Shown: positions 24,782 through 33,092 of the stretch, one piece after another | Layout of the letters: every line of letters begins with the position of its first letter | Position numbering within the stretch: the stretch's first letter is position 1 | From: Nevskia sp. | Lineage (GTDB): Bacteria; Pseudomonadota; Gammaproteobacteria; Nevskiales; Nevskiaceae | DNA length: 44,283 nt | Direction of reading: 5' to 3' | Assembly (NCBI GenBank): GCA_028291645.1 | Contig: JAQGNU010000216.1 | Location: 1-44,283, forward strand | Notes under the pieces: generated by a model | The model's input: the letters and a program-made list of their open reading frames with translations, nothing else | Told to the model about the DNA's origin: nothing | Database searches by the model: none | Program-made: the position numbers and the translations under genes

Positions 24782-25267
24782 TCAGGGGTTGTTGTTCTTC
24801 GGCGTGATGATCTGCTGCGTCAGCTGGCGGTCGAGCTCGTTGGCCTCGGTTTCTTCGGGCGGCCGCGTCGGAATACAGCACTGCTCGGCCACGAACTTGG
24901 CGGCGCGCTCGGTGAAATTGCGATGCTCTTCGATCTTCTTGGTCTTGGTGTCGCAGCCGTTGCACGGCAGCTTGCCGATCAGATCTTTCAGGCGTTTATC
25001 GGACTCGCTCAGCGCATCGCGCTTGCCTTCGACGGTGACGCCCTCGAGCTGCTGCACATCCGCATCGGTCTTTGGCGACTCTTTCGGCGCGGCTGCAGTC
25101 GCGGTTTTGACGGGCGGCGCCAACATCACCGAGTGCGGTGCAGGTGCGTCATTTGCGGGAGCGGACGGCGACGGTGGCGCATCTTGTGCGGACACTAAGC
25201 TGACTGCCGAGCCCAGCAAGGCTAACGCCATAACCGTCGCCGCCCGGGTGATGAACCGCCTGTGCAT
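24782..25267 (-). CDS. Exported cysteine-containing protein, last gene of the cysM operon
   Basis: A 161-residue secreted protein with a signal peptide (MHRRFITRAATVMALALLGSAVSLVSA), a proline/alanine-rich linker, and a C-terminal part with CNGC and CC motifs and ERAAKFVAEQCC. The start at 25267 has GGGAAAA upstream; the longer frame is not supported. The segment VQQLEGVTVEGKR resembles the start of TonB-receptor plugs but is too short to be one. It lies 105 nt after the FecR/SPOR gene in the same direction and converges with mfd. Unrecognised. Confidence 0.65.
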   Translation of the reverse strand: MHRRFITRAATVMALALLGSAVSLVSAQDAPPSPSAPANDAPAPHSVMLAPPVKTATAAAPKESPKTDADVQQLEGVTVEGKRDALSESDKRLKDLIGKLPCNGCDTKTKKIEEHRNFTERAAKFVAEQCCIPTRPPEETEANELDRQLTQQIITPKNNNP

Positions 25268-25372
25268 GATTTTTCCCAGATGGCTGTAGCAATATGGACC
25301 GTGCGCCGGCAGCGAAAGTTGCCGCGGCAGATGCAGCACGCCGCTTGCAAAAAGCGCTCCGCCGAAGCATTT

Positions 25373-26464
25373 CTAAGGCGCGCGCACGACCCAAACGTTA
25401 GCGTAGCCGGATTTGGTTTTCAGTGCCTGCATCTGTGCCTGTGCCGCCGCGCTCGAATCGAAGCCGCGCACCTGCACGCGATACCACTGGCGACCGTTGA
25501 CTTGCGCCGGCTGCACCGTCGCGTTGTAGCCGCCGGCCTGCAGTTCCTTGGCCTGTTTGTCGGCCGGCGCCTGATCCGAGTACGAAGCGATATTGATCGC
25601 CCAGCTGCCGCTCGCTAGCGTGACTGCAGGCGCCGCAGCCACCACTGGCGCCGCTGGCACGGGTCGCACCGGTTCGGTGCGCGCGAGTCGCGCTGCATCG
25701 GCGACGGTCGGCGCCACGGCAGCAGTCGCACGCGGATGTTCCGTAGCGGCAGCGGGCGTTGCGGTGATCGCGGCCGTTGCACCGCGCACCGAGGGATCGT
25801 TCGCCGCCAGTTCAGCCTCCGGCGAGGTCGGCGCGTTGAGACTGAAATTGCGCCGCATGCCGGCCCAGGCTGCGGCGTCGCGCGCGATACTTTCCGGCTC
25901 GGCGCCATTGCTCAGGCGATAGCAGGCGGCGGGGATCAGCAGGTGCGGATTGCTGCCGGCGATCGGGATCGCGGTGAGCTTGCCGCTGGCGACACAGACA
26001 CGCGCCGCGTCCGGTTCACCATCGAAGAAGTATTCGCCTTCAGTGAGGCTGGCGCGCTGACCGCTGAAGTAAAGATAAAACGGCGTCGTCACATTCGCTG
26101 GCGGTGCCCAGGCAATGCGCAGATAACCATGCGCCAGATTGAAAATGCTTTTGTGATCGTTGCGCGCGGTGCCGGGCAGCTTCTCGACACTCAGTTCGGC
26201 ATGCGGCCCGAGTTCCAGCACGCCGCCGCGCGCCAATCGCAGTGCCAGATGACCGTCATCGTCGAGATGCAGCACGTCGCGCTCGTCGAGGACATCGCCG
26301 ACTTGCAGTCGATGGCGCTCGCCGAGACGTTCAACCTCGGCGCGGCCGGCGACCGCGGCGACGGTCAGCACGGGTTCTGGATCGGCGGCGCGCGCAGCGG
26401 GCGCACCGCACAGCAGCAAGGCGCCGCACAGCGCTGACCACACCCGCAATCGACATGCGCTCAC
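25373..26464 (-). CDS. FecR-like and SPOR-domain exported protein
   Basis: A 363-residue protein with a signal peptide (1-26), a FecR-like beta domain (about 33-170: VAGRAEVERLGERHRLQVGDVLDERDVLHLDDDGHLALRLARGGVLELGP), an alanine/proline-rich linker and a C-terminal SPOR domain (about 288-362: WAINIASYSDQAPADKQAKELQAGGY...WYRVQVRGF). SPOR domains bind denuded septal peptidoglycan; FecR-type domains occur in signalling and periplasmic anchoring. A role at the cell wall or division site is inferred. The start is GTG at 26464, 30 nt after the MTI phosphorylase gene stop. Confidence 0.8.
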   Translation of the reverse strand: MSACRLRVWSALCGALLLCGAPAARAADPEPVLTVAAVAGRAEVERLGERHRLQVGDVLDERDVLHLDDDGHLALRLARGGVLELGPHAELSVEKLPGTARNDHKSIFNLAHGYLRIAWAPPANVTTPFYLYFSGQRASLTEGEYFFDGEPDAARVCVASGKLTAIPIAGSNPHLLIPAACYRLSNGAEPESIARDAAAWAGMRRNFSLNAPTSPEAELAANDPSVRGATAAITATPAAATEHPRATAAVAPTVADAARLARTEPVRPVPAAPVVAAAPAVTLASGSWAINIASYSDQAPADKQAKELQAGGYNATVQPAQVNGRQWYRVQVRGFDSSAAAQAQMQALKTKSGYANVWVVRAP

Positions 26465-26493
26465 TACAGCAGTGTATCGAATAGCCTGCAGCC

Positions 26494-27243
26494 TTATTGA
26501 TCGAGCGCGTCGAGCACCGGCAGCGCACGCTCGAGGATGCTGCGGATCTTGGCCATGCCCTGCTCGATCGACTGCGCGATCTCGGCATGGATGTCGCCTG
26601 CGCCGATACCGGCGGCCCAGTTCACGCTGAGCGCGAGGCAGGCGTAGTCCAGCGCCAGTTCGCGCGCCAAGCCTGCTTCAGGCATGCCGGTCATGCCGAC
26701 CATGTCGCAGCCGTCGCGCTTCATGCGCTTGATCTCGGCTGGCGATTCCAGCCGCGGGCCCTGGGTCACGCCCAAGACGCCACCATCGACGATGTCGATA
26801 CGCGCAGCCAGCGCCGCGTGCACCAGCTCGCGTCGCACGCGGCTGCTGTACGGCTCACCGAATTCGACGTGCTGCAGCTGCGCGCTGCTGCCATCCGAAT
26901 AGCTGTGCGCGCGGCCCCAGGTGTAGTCGATCAAATCGACCGGTGCGGCCACTGCGGCCGGCGGGAACCACGGCGCGATGCCGCCAACCGCCGCGATCGC
27001 CACCACCGATTTGACCCCGGCCTTGCGCAGCGCCCACAGATTGGCGCGGTAGTTGATCGCGTGCGGCGGCAAGCTGTGGCCCTCGCCGTGACGCGCGAGG
27101 AACACCGCTTGGACGCCATAGACCTTGCCGATCAGCAGCGGCGCACTCGGCGCGCCGTACGGCGTTTCGATGACGCGGTGCTGCTGCACGTCCAGGCCCG
27201 GCCATTGATTCATGCCGGTGCCGCCGATGACTGCGATGCTCAT
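26494..27243 (-). CDS. S-methyl-5'-thioinosine phosphorylase
   Basis: A 249-residue nucleoside phosphorylase that splits methylthioinosine to hypoxanthine and methylthioribose-1-phosphate, as in Pseudomonas PA3004. The pattern matches that enzyme through IETPYGAPSAPL, FLARHGEGHSLPPH, NYRANLWALRKAG, TQGPRLESPAEI and VGMTGMPEAGLARELALDYACLAL. PA3004-type sequence rather than human MTAP, because NWAAGIGAGDI replaces the MTAP substrate loop. The start ATG at 27243 is directly after an inverted repeat. hpt and nagZ lie upstream in the same operon, as in pseudomonads; hypoxanthine produced here is the substrate of HPRT. Confidence 0.92.
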   Translation of the reverse strand: MSIAVIGGTGMNQWPGLDVQQHRVIETPYGAPSAPLLIGKVYGVQAVFLARHGEGHSLPPHAINYRANLWALRKAGVKSVVAIAAVGGIAPWFPPAAVAAPVDLIDYTWGRAHSYSDGSSAQLQHVEFGEPYSSRVRRELVHAALAARIDIVDGGVLGVTQGPRLESPAEIKRMKRDGCDMVGMTGMPEAGLARELALDYACLALSVNWAAGIGAGDIHAEIAQSIEQGMAKIRSILERALPVLDALDQ

Positions 27244-27247
27244 AAAA

Positions 27248-27342
27248 GCAGTTTCCAGTTGCCGGTTTCTAGTTTCCAGAAAAGCAAGGGCCGGCTCATG
27301 CGATTTCTCTGGAAACTGGAAACTGCAGTTCCCGGAAACTGC
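27248..27342. repeat. Inverted repeat overlapping the 3' end of hpt
   Basis: The left arm (27248-27279) and right arm (27309-27342) are reverse complements over about 30 nt with a few differences, both built of GGAAACT/AGTTTCC units. They enclose a 29-nt loop. The right arm encodes residues about 185-196 of HPRT and the left arm lies just before the MTI phosphorylase start, so the element bridges the two genes. Confidence 0.75.
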
Positions 27343-27895
27343 TGTGCGCTTCGCGCACGGCATAGATCGCCGGCAGCTGGCGCCAGTATTCCTTGTAATC
27401 CATGCCGCAGCCGAAAACATAACGGTCCGGCAGTTGCACGCCGATGAACTCGGCGTGCGCCGACGACGCACGGCGCGCGTGCAGCTTTTCAGCCAGCACC
27501 GCGACTTTCAGACTGGCCGGCTGCGAGGTCTGCAATTCTTCGCGGATCGCGACCAGCGTATGGCCTTCGTCGAGGATATCGTCGATCACCAGCACATGAC
27601 GCCCGGTCAGTACGGCGTCGGGCCGCCGCTTCCACTGCAGGCCGCCACCGCTGGTTGCGCCGTGGTAACGCGTCGCATGCAGGTAGTCGACTTCGAATGC
27701 GAAATCGAGGCGCCGCAGAATTTCCGCGGCCGGTACCAGACCGCCGATCATCACCACCAGCATCAGCGGATTCAGCGCGGCGTATTCGGCGCGAATCTGC
27801 GTGGCCAGCACGTCATACGCCGCGCTCACCTGCTCAGCGGCGCAGACGCAATCGGCTTGCGCCAGCACCGCCTGCGCTTCTTCGAGCCGGCTCAT
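27296..27895 (-). CDS. hpt: Hypoxanthine-guanine phosphoribosyltransferase
   Basis: A 199-residue phosphoribosyltransferase converting hypoxanthine or guanine plus PRPP to IMP/GMP. The PRPP-binding signature VLVIDDILDEGHTL is at residues 101-114, with the HATRYHGATSGG loop before it (73-84). The last dozen residues (SFRELQFPVSRE) come from an extragenic-type inverted repeat and are probably not part of the native fold. The ATGA overlap (27892-27895) with the nagZ stop indicates translational coupling. It probably salvages the hypoxanthine released by the next gene. Confidence 0.93.
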   Translation of the reverse strand: MSRLEEAQAVLAQADCVCAAEQVSAAYDVLATQIRAEYAALNPLMLVVMIGGLVPAAEILRRLDFAFEVDYLHATRYHGATSGGGLQWKRRPDAVLTGRHVLVIDDILDEGHTLVAIREELQTSQPASLKVAVLAEKLHARRASSAHAEFIGVQLPDRYVFGCGMDYKEYWRQLPAIYAVREAHSSFRELQFPVSREIA

Positions 27896-28869
27896 GCGAG
27901 CACGCGGCCGGCGACTTCGCGGCGATACAGGTTCTCCAGCCGCGCGCTAGGCAGCGCGCGCCGTGCCGGCACCTTCAACTGCGCCAGCAGCGTCGTCAGC
28001 GCGCCGCGGTCGTTGCACACCGGCAGCATGTCGCAATCCGCATCGAGCGCGACCTGCGCGCGCTCGACGATGTCGCCGATCACCGCCGCACCGGCCATGC
28101 TCAGATCGTCGGCGAACACCGCACCGTTGTATTTCAGCTGACCGCGCAGGACGCCGCGCACCCAGGCGCGCGAGAACGAGGCCGGCTTGTCGTCCACCGC
28201 GCTGTAGCGCACGTGCGCCAGCATCAGCGATTCGATGCCGTCTTCGATCAGCGCGCGGAACGGCAGCAGATCCTTGCCTTCGATCTCCGCTAAGGGGCGC
28301 CGGTCGATCGGCAGATCGACGTGCGAATCCGCGGCCACGCCGCCGTGGCCCGGGAAGTGTTTGCCGGTGGCGGCGAGGCCGGCGGCATTGAGGCCTTCAC
28401 GGAACGCGCGCGCCAGCGCGATCACGATCTGCGGATCGGCCGCGAACGCGCGGTCGCCGATGATCTTGCTGATGCCGTGATCCAGATCGAGCACCGGCGC
28501 GAAACACAGGTCGATGCCATAGCTGGCGAGCTCCTGGCCGATCAGCAGGCCCTGCGCCTGCGCTTCGGCCTTCGCGCGCAGTGCCGACTCGACATGCAGC
28601 TTGCCGATCGTGCCCATCGCCGGAATGCGCGAGAAGCCGACGCGGAAACGCTGCACGCGGCCGCCTTCGTGATCCACTGCGAGCAGCAGCCGCTGTTTCG
28701 GTTTGATCGTCGCCAGATCCGCACACAGCCTGCGCAACTGTTCCGGTTCCGAATAGTTGCGTGCGAACAGGATGACGCCGCCGACCAGCGGATGCGCCAG
28801 CACCTCGCGGTCTTCGGCGCTGACTTCGAGACCGCCGATGTCGCCCATCAATGGGCCAATGCTGCTCAT
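27892..28869 (-). CDS. nagZ: Beta-N-acetylhexosaminidase NagZ
   Basis: A 325-residue GH3 cytoplasmic enzyme that removes GlcNAc from anhydro-muropeptides in peptidoglycan recycling. Diagnostic motifs: VDHEGGRVQRFR (65-76), KHFPGHGGVAADSH (170-183) with the catalytic histidine loop, and D254 in VFADDLSM, the nucleophile. Length is close to that of E. coli NagZ (341). The product affects AmpR-type beta-lactam signalling in other bacteria; no ampC/ampR is here. It overlaps the hpt start by 4 nt. Confidence 0.95.
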   Translation of the reverse strand: MSSIGPLMGDIGGLEVSAEDREVLAHPLVGGVILFARNYSEPEQLRRLCADLATIKPKQRLLLAVDHEGGRVQRFRVGFSRIPAMGTIGKLHVESALRAKAEAQAQGLLIGQELASYGIDLCFAPVLDLDHGISKIIGDRAFAADPQIVIALARAFREGLNAAGLAATGKHFPGHGGVAADSHVDLPIDRRPLAEIEGKDLLPFRALIEDGIESLMLAHVRYSAVDDKPASFSRAWVRGVLRGQLKYNGAVFADDLSMAGAAVIGDIVERAQVALDADCDMLPVCNDRGALTTLLAQLKVPARRALPSARLENLYRREVAGRVLA

Positions 28870-28887
28870 GCGTGTAGTGGTTCTTCT

Positions 28888-29463
28888 TCAGTTGCGCTCG
28901 GACAGCGGCCAATCGCGGTAGGGATTGGAGGCGAGTGCATGATTGTAATAGCGTCGCTCGGCGGTGACTTCGCGGCCGAGCCATTCGGGTGTGACGAAAG
29001 TCTGATCCTCGCGCGTCAATTCGATCTCGGCGACCACCAGGCCGGCGTTGCAGCCTTCGAATTCGTCGATCTCCCAGACCAATGCCTGCGCCGAATCGCG
29101 CTCGTCCGGCGCCGAAAAATCCGCTTGCGCGCGCACGTAGTGGCGCGTTTTCAGAATCAGGCCCGCGCAAAGTTTGTCCAGCATCTCCTGCGCATCTGTC
29201 ACCGGAATTTCATATTCATATTCGGCGCGCGCCGCACCGACCACCGCGGCCTTGATGTTCAACACGCCGACCCAGGGCCCGCCCTGGCGTGAGGCGTGCG
29301 CCTCATCGGCCAGACCTGCGCCGCGCCCTTCCAGGCGCACACGGACCGACGCGCGGCCGCCAACATCCTGCAGATAGCCGTGCCGCATCGGCACCTGCTT
29401 GAACACCTGCGCGCGCCAGCCGTCGCCGCTGACGAGGAATTTACGTTCGATCTCTAAAGCCAT
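28888..29463 (-). CDS. CYTH-domain protein (triphosphate tunnel metalloenzyme)
   Basis: A 191-residue CYTH-family protein. The N-terminal ExExK signature is EIERK (residues 4-8), followed by GYLQD, RVRLEG, ILKTRHYV and a terminal AERRYYNHAL segment, as in bacterial triphosphatase/adenylate cyclase-like proteins. Compared with the usual length of about 155, there is an insertion of roughly 20 residues (about 48-66, AGLADEAHASRQGGP) in a loop. The start ATG at 29463 is 23 nt from the rlmD stop. Activity likely hydrolysis of inorganic or nucleoside triphosphate; not proven. Confidence 0.85.
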   Translation of the reverse strand: MALEIERKFLVSGDGWRAQVFKQVPMRHGYLQDVGGRASVRVRLEGRGAGLADEAHASRQGGPWVGVLNIKAAVVGAARAEYEYEIPVTDAQEMLDKLCAGLILKTRHYVRAQADFSAPDERDSAQALVWEIDEFEGCNAGLVVAEIELTREDQTFVTPEWLGREVTAERRYYNHALASNPYRDWPLSERN

Positions 29464-29486
29464 GCATGAAAGTTTCCGGAAATGAT

Positions 29487-30809
29487 TCAGGGCCGCTCGA
29501 ACAGCGCCATCGATTCGACATGCGCAGTATGCGGAAACATGTCGAGCACGCCCGCGCGGGACAGACGATAACCGTGCATCTTCACCAGTTCAGTCGCATC
29601 GCGCGCCAGCGTCGCCGGATGGCAGGAGATGTAGACGATACGCTGCGGGCGCTTCATTGCCACCAGCGGCAGCACTTCGCGCGCACCGGTGCGCGGCGGA
29701 TCGAGCAACACTTGGTCGAAGGGTTCGCGCAGCCAGGCCGCCTGCGCATCGGGCACGAACAGATCGGCCTGCACGAAGTTGACGTCGTAGCCGTTGCGCT
29801 GCAGGTTCTGCCGGCCTTTGGCGACCAGCGCGGCCTCGCCTTCAACCGCCGTGACCTTGGCGCCAAGTGCCGCCAGCGGCAGCGTGAAGTTGCCCAGCCC
29901 GGCGAACAGCTCCAGCACCGCGGTGCCCGGCTGCGGCGCCAGCCAGGCCAGCGCCTGACGCACCATCTGCTGGCTGACGCCGGTGTTGATCTGCACGAAA
30001 TCCATCGGCCCGAATTCGAGCTCCGCGGCACCGCCGTCCGGCGAATAGTGCAGCGGCCGCACCGCGCCCAGCGGTTCGATCTGTGCGCGGCTGCCGGTCT
30101 GCAGATACAGGTCGAAATCCTGCTCGGCGGCAAACGCAGAGAGCGCTTCGACATCCGTAGCGCTCGGCGCGCGCATGACGCGGATCACCAGCGCCGCATG
30201 ATCGGCGCAGGCGACTTCGACCTGCGGGATTTCTGCGGCGATCGACAGGCGATCGAACAGTTGCGCGAGCGCACGCAACTTCTGACCGACGCGATCGTCG
30301 AGCACGACGCAGGAGTCGATCGCCGCGAGCAGCGGCGCTTCGCGTTCACGGAAACCGACCAGCACGCCGCCCTTCTTCGGCACCTGCTTAACACCGAGCC
30401 GCGCACGCCGGCGATAGCCCCAGACCGGACCGGTGATCGGTGCCGCGACCACTTCCGGCGCGACACCGCCGATGCGCAGCAGCGCATCGAGCAATTGCTT
30501 CTGCTTGAACGCGATCTGCGCCCTCGGCGCCAGGTGTTGCAGCGCGCAGCCGCCGCAGACGCCGAAGTGCGCGCACAAGGGCTCGACCCGATCCGGCGAG
30601 GCAAGCTCGACTGCGGACACCGCGCCCTCGTCGGCGGCGCGCGAAATCCTGCTGAGCCGATAGCGCACCCGTTCGCCCGGCAAGGCGCCGTGAATGAAGA
30701 CAACCTTGCCGTCACGCCGCGCGACACCGCGACCGTCGTGCGCGAGATCGACGATGTCGGCGGTGAATTCTCCGCTCGGCAGCGGCTTGTGGCGTGCGCG
30801 ACGTCCCAT
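29487..30809 (-). CDS. rlmD: 23S rRNA (uracil-1939-C5)-methyltransferase
   Basis: A 440-residue RumA/RlmD enzyme using SAM to make m5U1939. The iron-sulfur cysteines C79, C85, C88 and C167 match the E. coli set (C81, C87, C90, C162). An N-terminal TRAM-like domain (about 10-70) precedes them; the methyltransferase domain has ELFAGLGNFTLPLA, LLDPPRTGAREVL and the catalytic cysteine C396 in YISCHPATLARD. The start ATG overlaps the exonuclease stop by 1 nt (TGATG). A longer upstream frame is the exonuclease gene in another frame. Confidence 0.95.
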   Translation of the reverse strand: MGRRARHKPLPSGEFTADIVDLAHDGRGVARRDGKVVFIHGALPGERVRYRLSRISRAADEGAVSAVELASPDRVEPLCAHFGVCGGCALQHLAPRAQIAFKQKQLLDALLRIGGVAPEVVAAPITGPVWGYRRRARLGVKQVPKKGGVLVGFREREAPLLAAIDSCVVLDDRVGQKLRALAQLFDRLSIAAEIPQVEVACADHAALVIRVMRAPSATDVEALSAFAAEQDFDLYLQTGSRAQIEPLGAVRPLHYSPDGGAAELEFGPMDFVQINTGVSQQMVRQALAWLAPQPGTAVLELFAGLGNFTLPLAALGAKVTAVEGEAALVAKGRQNLQRNGYDVNFVQADLFVPDAQAAWLREPFDQVLLDPPRTGAREVLPLVAMKRPQRIVYISCHPATLARDATELVKMHGYRLSRAGVLDMFPHTAHVESMALFERP

Positions 30810-31609
30810 CAGCCCGGATTCGCGTCTGCAGCAGCCCAGGCGGCGCCGAACTCGCGCCAGTGCGACGCGCTGCTCGCGGCGACGAAGTCGCGCGCACGCT
30901 GCAGTTCGGCCGCATGTTCGTGGGCCGTCAGCAGTCCGCGCATCAGCTGGAAGCGCAGATAGACCAGGTAGGTGTTCAGCACGTCGGTTTCGCAGTAATC
31001 GCGGATCGCGCCGATCTGGCCGTCGCGGAACGCGCCGGCGACTTTCGATCCATCCATGCCGAGCTTGCCGGGGAAACCGAGCAGCAGCGCGATCTCGTTG
31101 AGCTTGGCGACGGCGCGGCCGTTGTACAGCGCCAGCACGTCCATCAGATCGGTGTGGCGGAACTGATAACGGCCGAGATAGCTGTTCCACTTGGCTTCGC
31201 GATCGAAATGGCCGGTATCCCAATAAGCCGGCGCCACCACGCTGTGAATCAGCGCGCGGTAATGCAGCACCGGCAGGTCGAAGCCGGAACCGTTCCACGA
31301 CACCAGCGTCGGCTTGTACTTCTCGATGCCATCGAAGAAGCGGCGGATCAGATCGGCTTCCGGCGCATCGGCTTCACCGAGCGTCCACACCTTGAAGTCA
31401 TCGCCGCGTCGCAGTGCCACCGAAATCGCCACCACGCGATGCAGATGCAGCGGCTGGAAGTCGGTGCCCTTCTCGGCCATGCGCAAGCTCGCCATCGCCT
31501 GCTCGGCGGCGGCATCGTCGAGGCCTTCGAGGCCGTGGATGCGACGGCCGCCGGCGACGTCCGGCACCGTCTCGATATCGAACACCAAAACAGGTTCACG
31601 CAACGCCAT
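30809..31609 (-). CDS. Predicted 3'-5' exonuclease, PolB-associated type
   Basis: A 266-residue DEDD-type exonuclease related to the proofreading domain of family B DNA polymerases (PF10108-like). FDIETVP contains D11 and E13; SWNGSGFDLPVLHYRAL provides the second metal-binding motif and DYCETDVLNTYLVYLRFQL the third. A stand-alone version without polymerase is typical of the family. Its start overlaps the TIR-protein stop by 1 nt (TGATG) and its stop overlaps rlmD, so the three are translationally coupled. DNA or RNA as substrate is unknown. Confidence 0.85.
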   Translation of the reverse strand: MALREPVLVFDIETVPDVAGGRRIHGLEGLDDAAAEQAMASLRMAEKGTDFQPLHLHRVVAISVALRRGDDFKVWTLGEADAPEADLIRRFFDGIEKYKPTLVSWNGSGFDLPVLHYRALIHSVVAPAYWDTGHFDREAKWNSYLGRYQFRHTDLMDVLALYNGRAVAKLNEIALLLGFPGKLGMDGSKVAGAFRDGQIGAIRDYCETDVLNTYLVYLRFQLMRGLLTAHEHAAELQRARDFVAASSASHWREFGAAWAAADANPG

Positions 31610-32055
31610 CAGAGTCGCACCAGCCAGCGGTTGAGTTCGGTGCGCGTGCGCTCGTTGATGCGGCGCGCGCTGCTGCGGGTGAAGCCCTTGCTGCCGAAGA
31701 TATGCACGTAGCCACCGAGGTCGGACGGCAGATAGAACTCGCCGAATTTCAGCACCGCGACCTTGTCGTGGCCGAAGTGCCCGTAGAAGTAGCCGAATTC
31801 GAACAGCACGTTCAGATTCGGAATTGCCTGTTTCTTGCGCCGCACGATGGTGGTCGATTCCGGTGCGAACAGCAGCAAGGCGCCATCGACACGATGCTTG
31901 ATGCCGTCGAGTTCCTCCAGCAAGGTGCGGCCGGCGGTGAAGGCTTCCCACCAGGGTAGGAACTTCAAGGTTGCGCTCTCGAATTCGGTGATCACCGCCT
32001 TCGCCTGCGCACGCGCAGCACTCGATGAACCCAGAAAAATATTCAGTTGTGGCAC
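31609..32055 (-). CDS. Stand-alone TIR-domain protein (CAP12/PCTIR type)
   Basis: A 148-residue single-domain protein with the CAP12/PCTIR TIR pattern. FLGSSSAARAQAKAVI (7-22) comes first, then the WEAF-x4-TLLEELDGIKHRVDGALLLFAPE strand-helix unit. NVLFEFGYFYGHFG (82-95) contains E86, the position of the catalytic glutamate in TIR NADases, and LPSDLGGYVHIFG follows. In CBASS and Pycsar systems this fold is an NAD-depleting effector fused to a cyclic-nucleotide sensor; here no sensor is attached. It begins at GTG, 13 nt after cysM, and overlaps the exonuclease start. Defence function is possible but not shown; a housekeeping nucleotide-binding role is equally open. Confidence 0.78.
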   Translation of the reverse strand: MPQLNIFLGSSSAARAQAKAVITEFESATLKFLPWWEAFTAGRTLLEELDGIKHRVDGALLLFAPESTTIVRRKKQAIPNLNVLFEFGYFYGHFGHDKVAVLKFGEFYLPSDLGGYVHIFGSKGFTRSSARRINERTRTELNRWLVRL

Positions 32056-32068
32056 GGGGTCTGTGAGC

Positions 32069-32959
32069 CTAATCCGGGTAAATCCCGGTGGAGATATAGC
32101 GGTCGCCGCGATCGCAGACTATCGCCACGATGGTCGCGCCGCTCAGCTGACGGCACAGCTGCAGCGCCGCCCAGACCGAGCCGCCTGAGGACGGACCGGC
32201 AAAGATGCCTTCGCGCACCGCCAGCAGACGCATGGTTTCTTCGGCGTCGTGGCTGCTGACCTCGACCACGCGATCGACCCGGCGCGCGTCGAAAATCTTC
32301 GGCAGGTAGGCCTCGGGCCACTTGCGGATGCCCGGAATCGACGACTCGCCATCCGGCTGCACGCCGATGATCTGCAGATCCGGTTTTTGTTCTTTGAAAT
32401 AGCGCGAGCAGCCCATGATGGTGCCGGTGGTGCCCATCGTCGCGACGAAGTGCGTCAACTGGCCTGCCGTGGCGCGCCAGATTTCCGGCGCCGTGCCTTC
32501 GTAGTGCGCGCGCGGATTGTCCGGATTGGAGAACTGGTTCAGCACATGGCCCTTGCCCGCCGCTTGCATCTGGTCGGCGAGGTCGCGTGCGTACTCCATG
32601 CCCTGTTCCTGCGATACCAGCACCAATTCGGCACCGTAGGCCTTCATCGACGCGCGCCGCTCGGCGCTCATGTGCTCCGGCATGATCAGCAGCATGCGAT
32701 AGCCCTTCACCGCCGCCGCCATCGCCAGCGCGATGCCGGTGTTGCCCGAGGTCGCTTCGATCAGGGTATCGCCTGGCTTGATCTCGCCGCGCTCCTCGGC
32801 ACACCGGATCATCGAATACGCCGGCCGATCCTTCACCGAGCCGGCCGGATTATTGCCCTCCAGCTTCAGCAGCAGGCGGTTGTCGCCAATCCCCGGCAAA
32901 CGCGTGACCGCGACCAGCGGCGTATTGCCGATGGTGTCGGCGAGAGTGGTGTTCGGCAT
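32069..32959 (-). CDS. cysM: Cysteine synthase B
   Basis: A 296-residue PLP enzyme making cysteine from O-acetylserine and sulfide or thiosulfate. K43 in NNPAGSVKDRPA is the Schiff-base lysine, ATSGNTGIALAMAAA binds the substrate, and TMGTTGTIMGCSRYF with GPSSGGSVWAAL binds the cofactor phosphate. CysM rather than CysK is favoured by short length, RLPGIGDNRLLLKLEGNNPAGSVKDR and the IYPD terminus. The start at 32959 is the family start; the longer frame upstream is not. First gene of the ten-gene minus-strand run. Confidence 0.94.
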   Translation of the reverse strand: MPNTTLADTIGNTPLVAVTRLPGIGDNRLLLKLEGNNPAGSVKDRPAYSMIRCAEERGEIKPGDTLIEATSGNTGIALAMAAAVKGYRMLLIMPEHMSAERRASMKAYGAELVLVSQEQGMEYARDLADQMQAAGKGHVLNQFSNPDNPRAHYEGTAPEIWRATAGQLTHFVATMGTTGTIMGCSRYFKEQKPDLQIIGVQPDGESSIPGIRKWPEAYLPKIFDARRVDRVVEVSSHDAEETMRLLAVREGIFAGPSSGGSVWAALQLCRQLSGATIVAIVCDRGDRYISTGIYPD

Positions 32960-33092
32960 GGCGCGTAGTTTAGCGGAGCCGCGCGCTCGAACCCCAGTGT
33001 TCTCCTGAAGCAGCCTGCAACGAACCAACAGCGCGCGCCTGAAGCGCGCAACGCGCCCAGGCGCTATATCGATTGACCTGTTACAGACCGCG

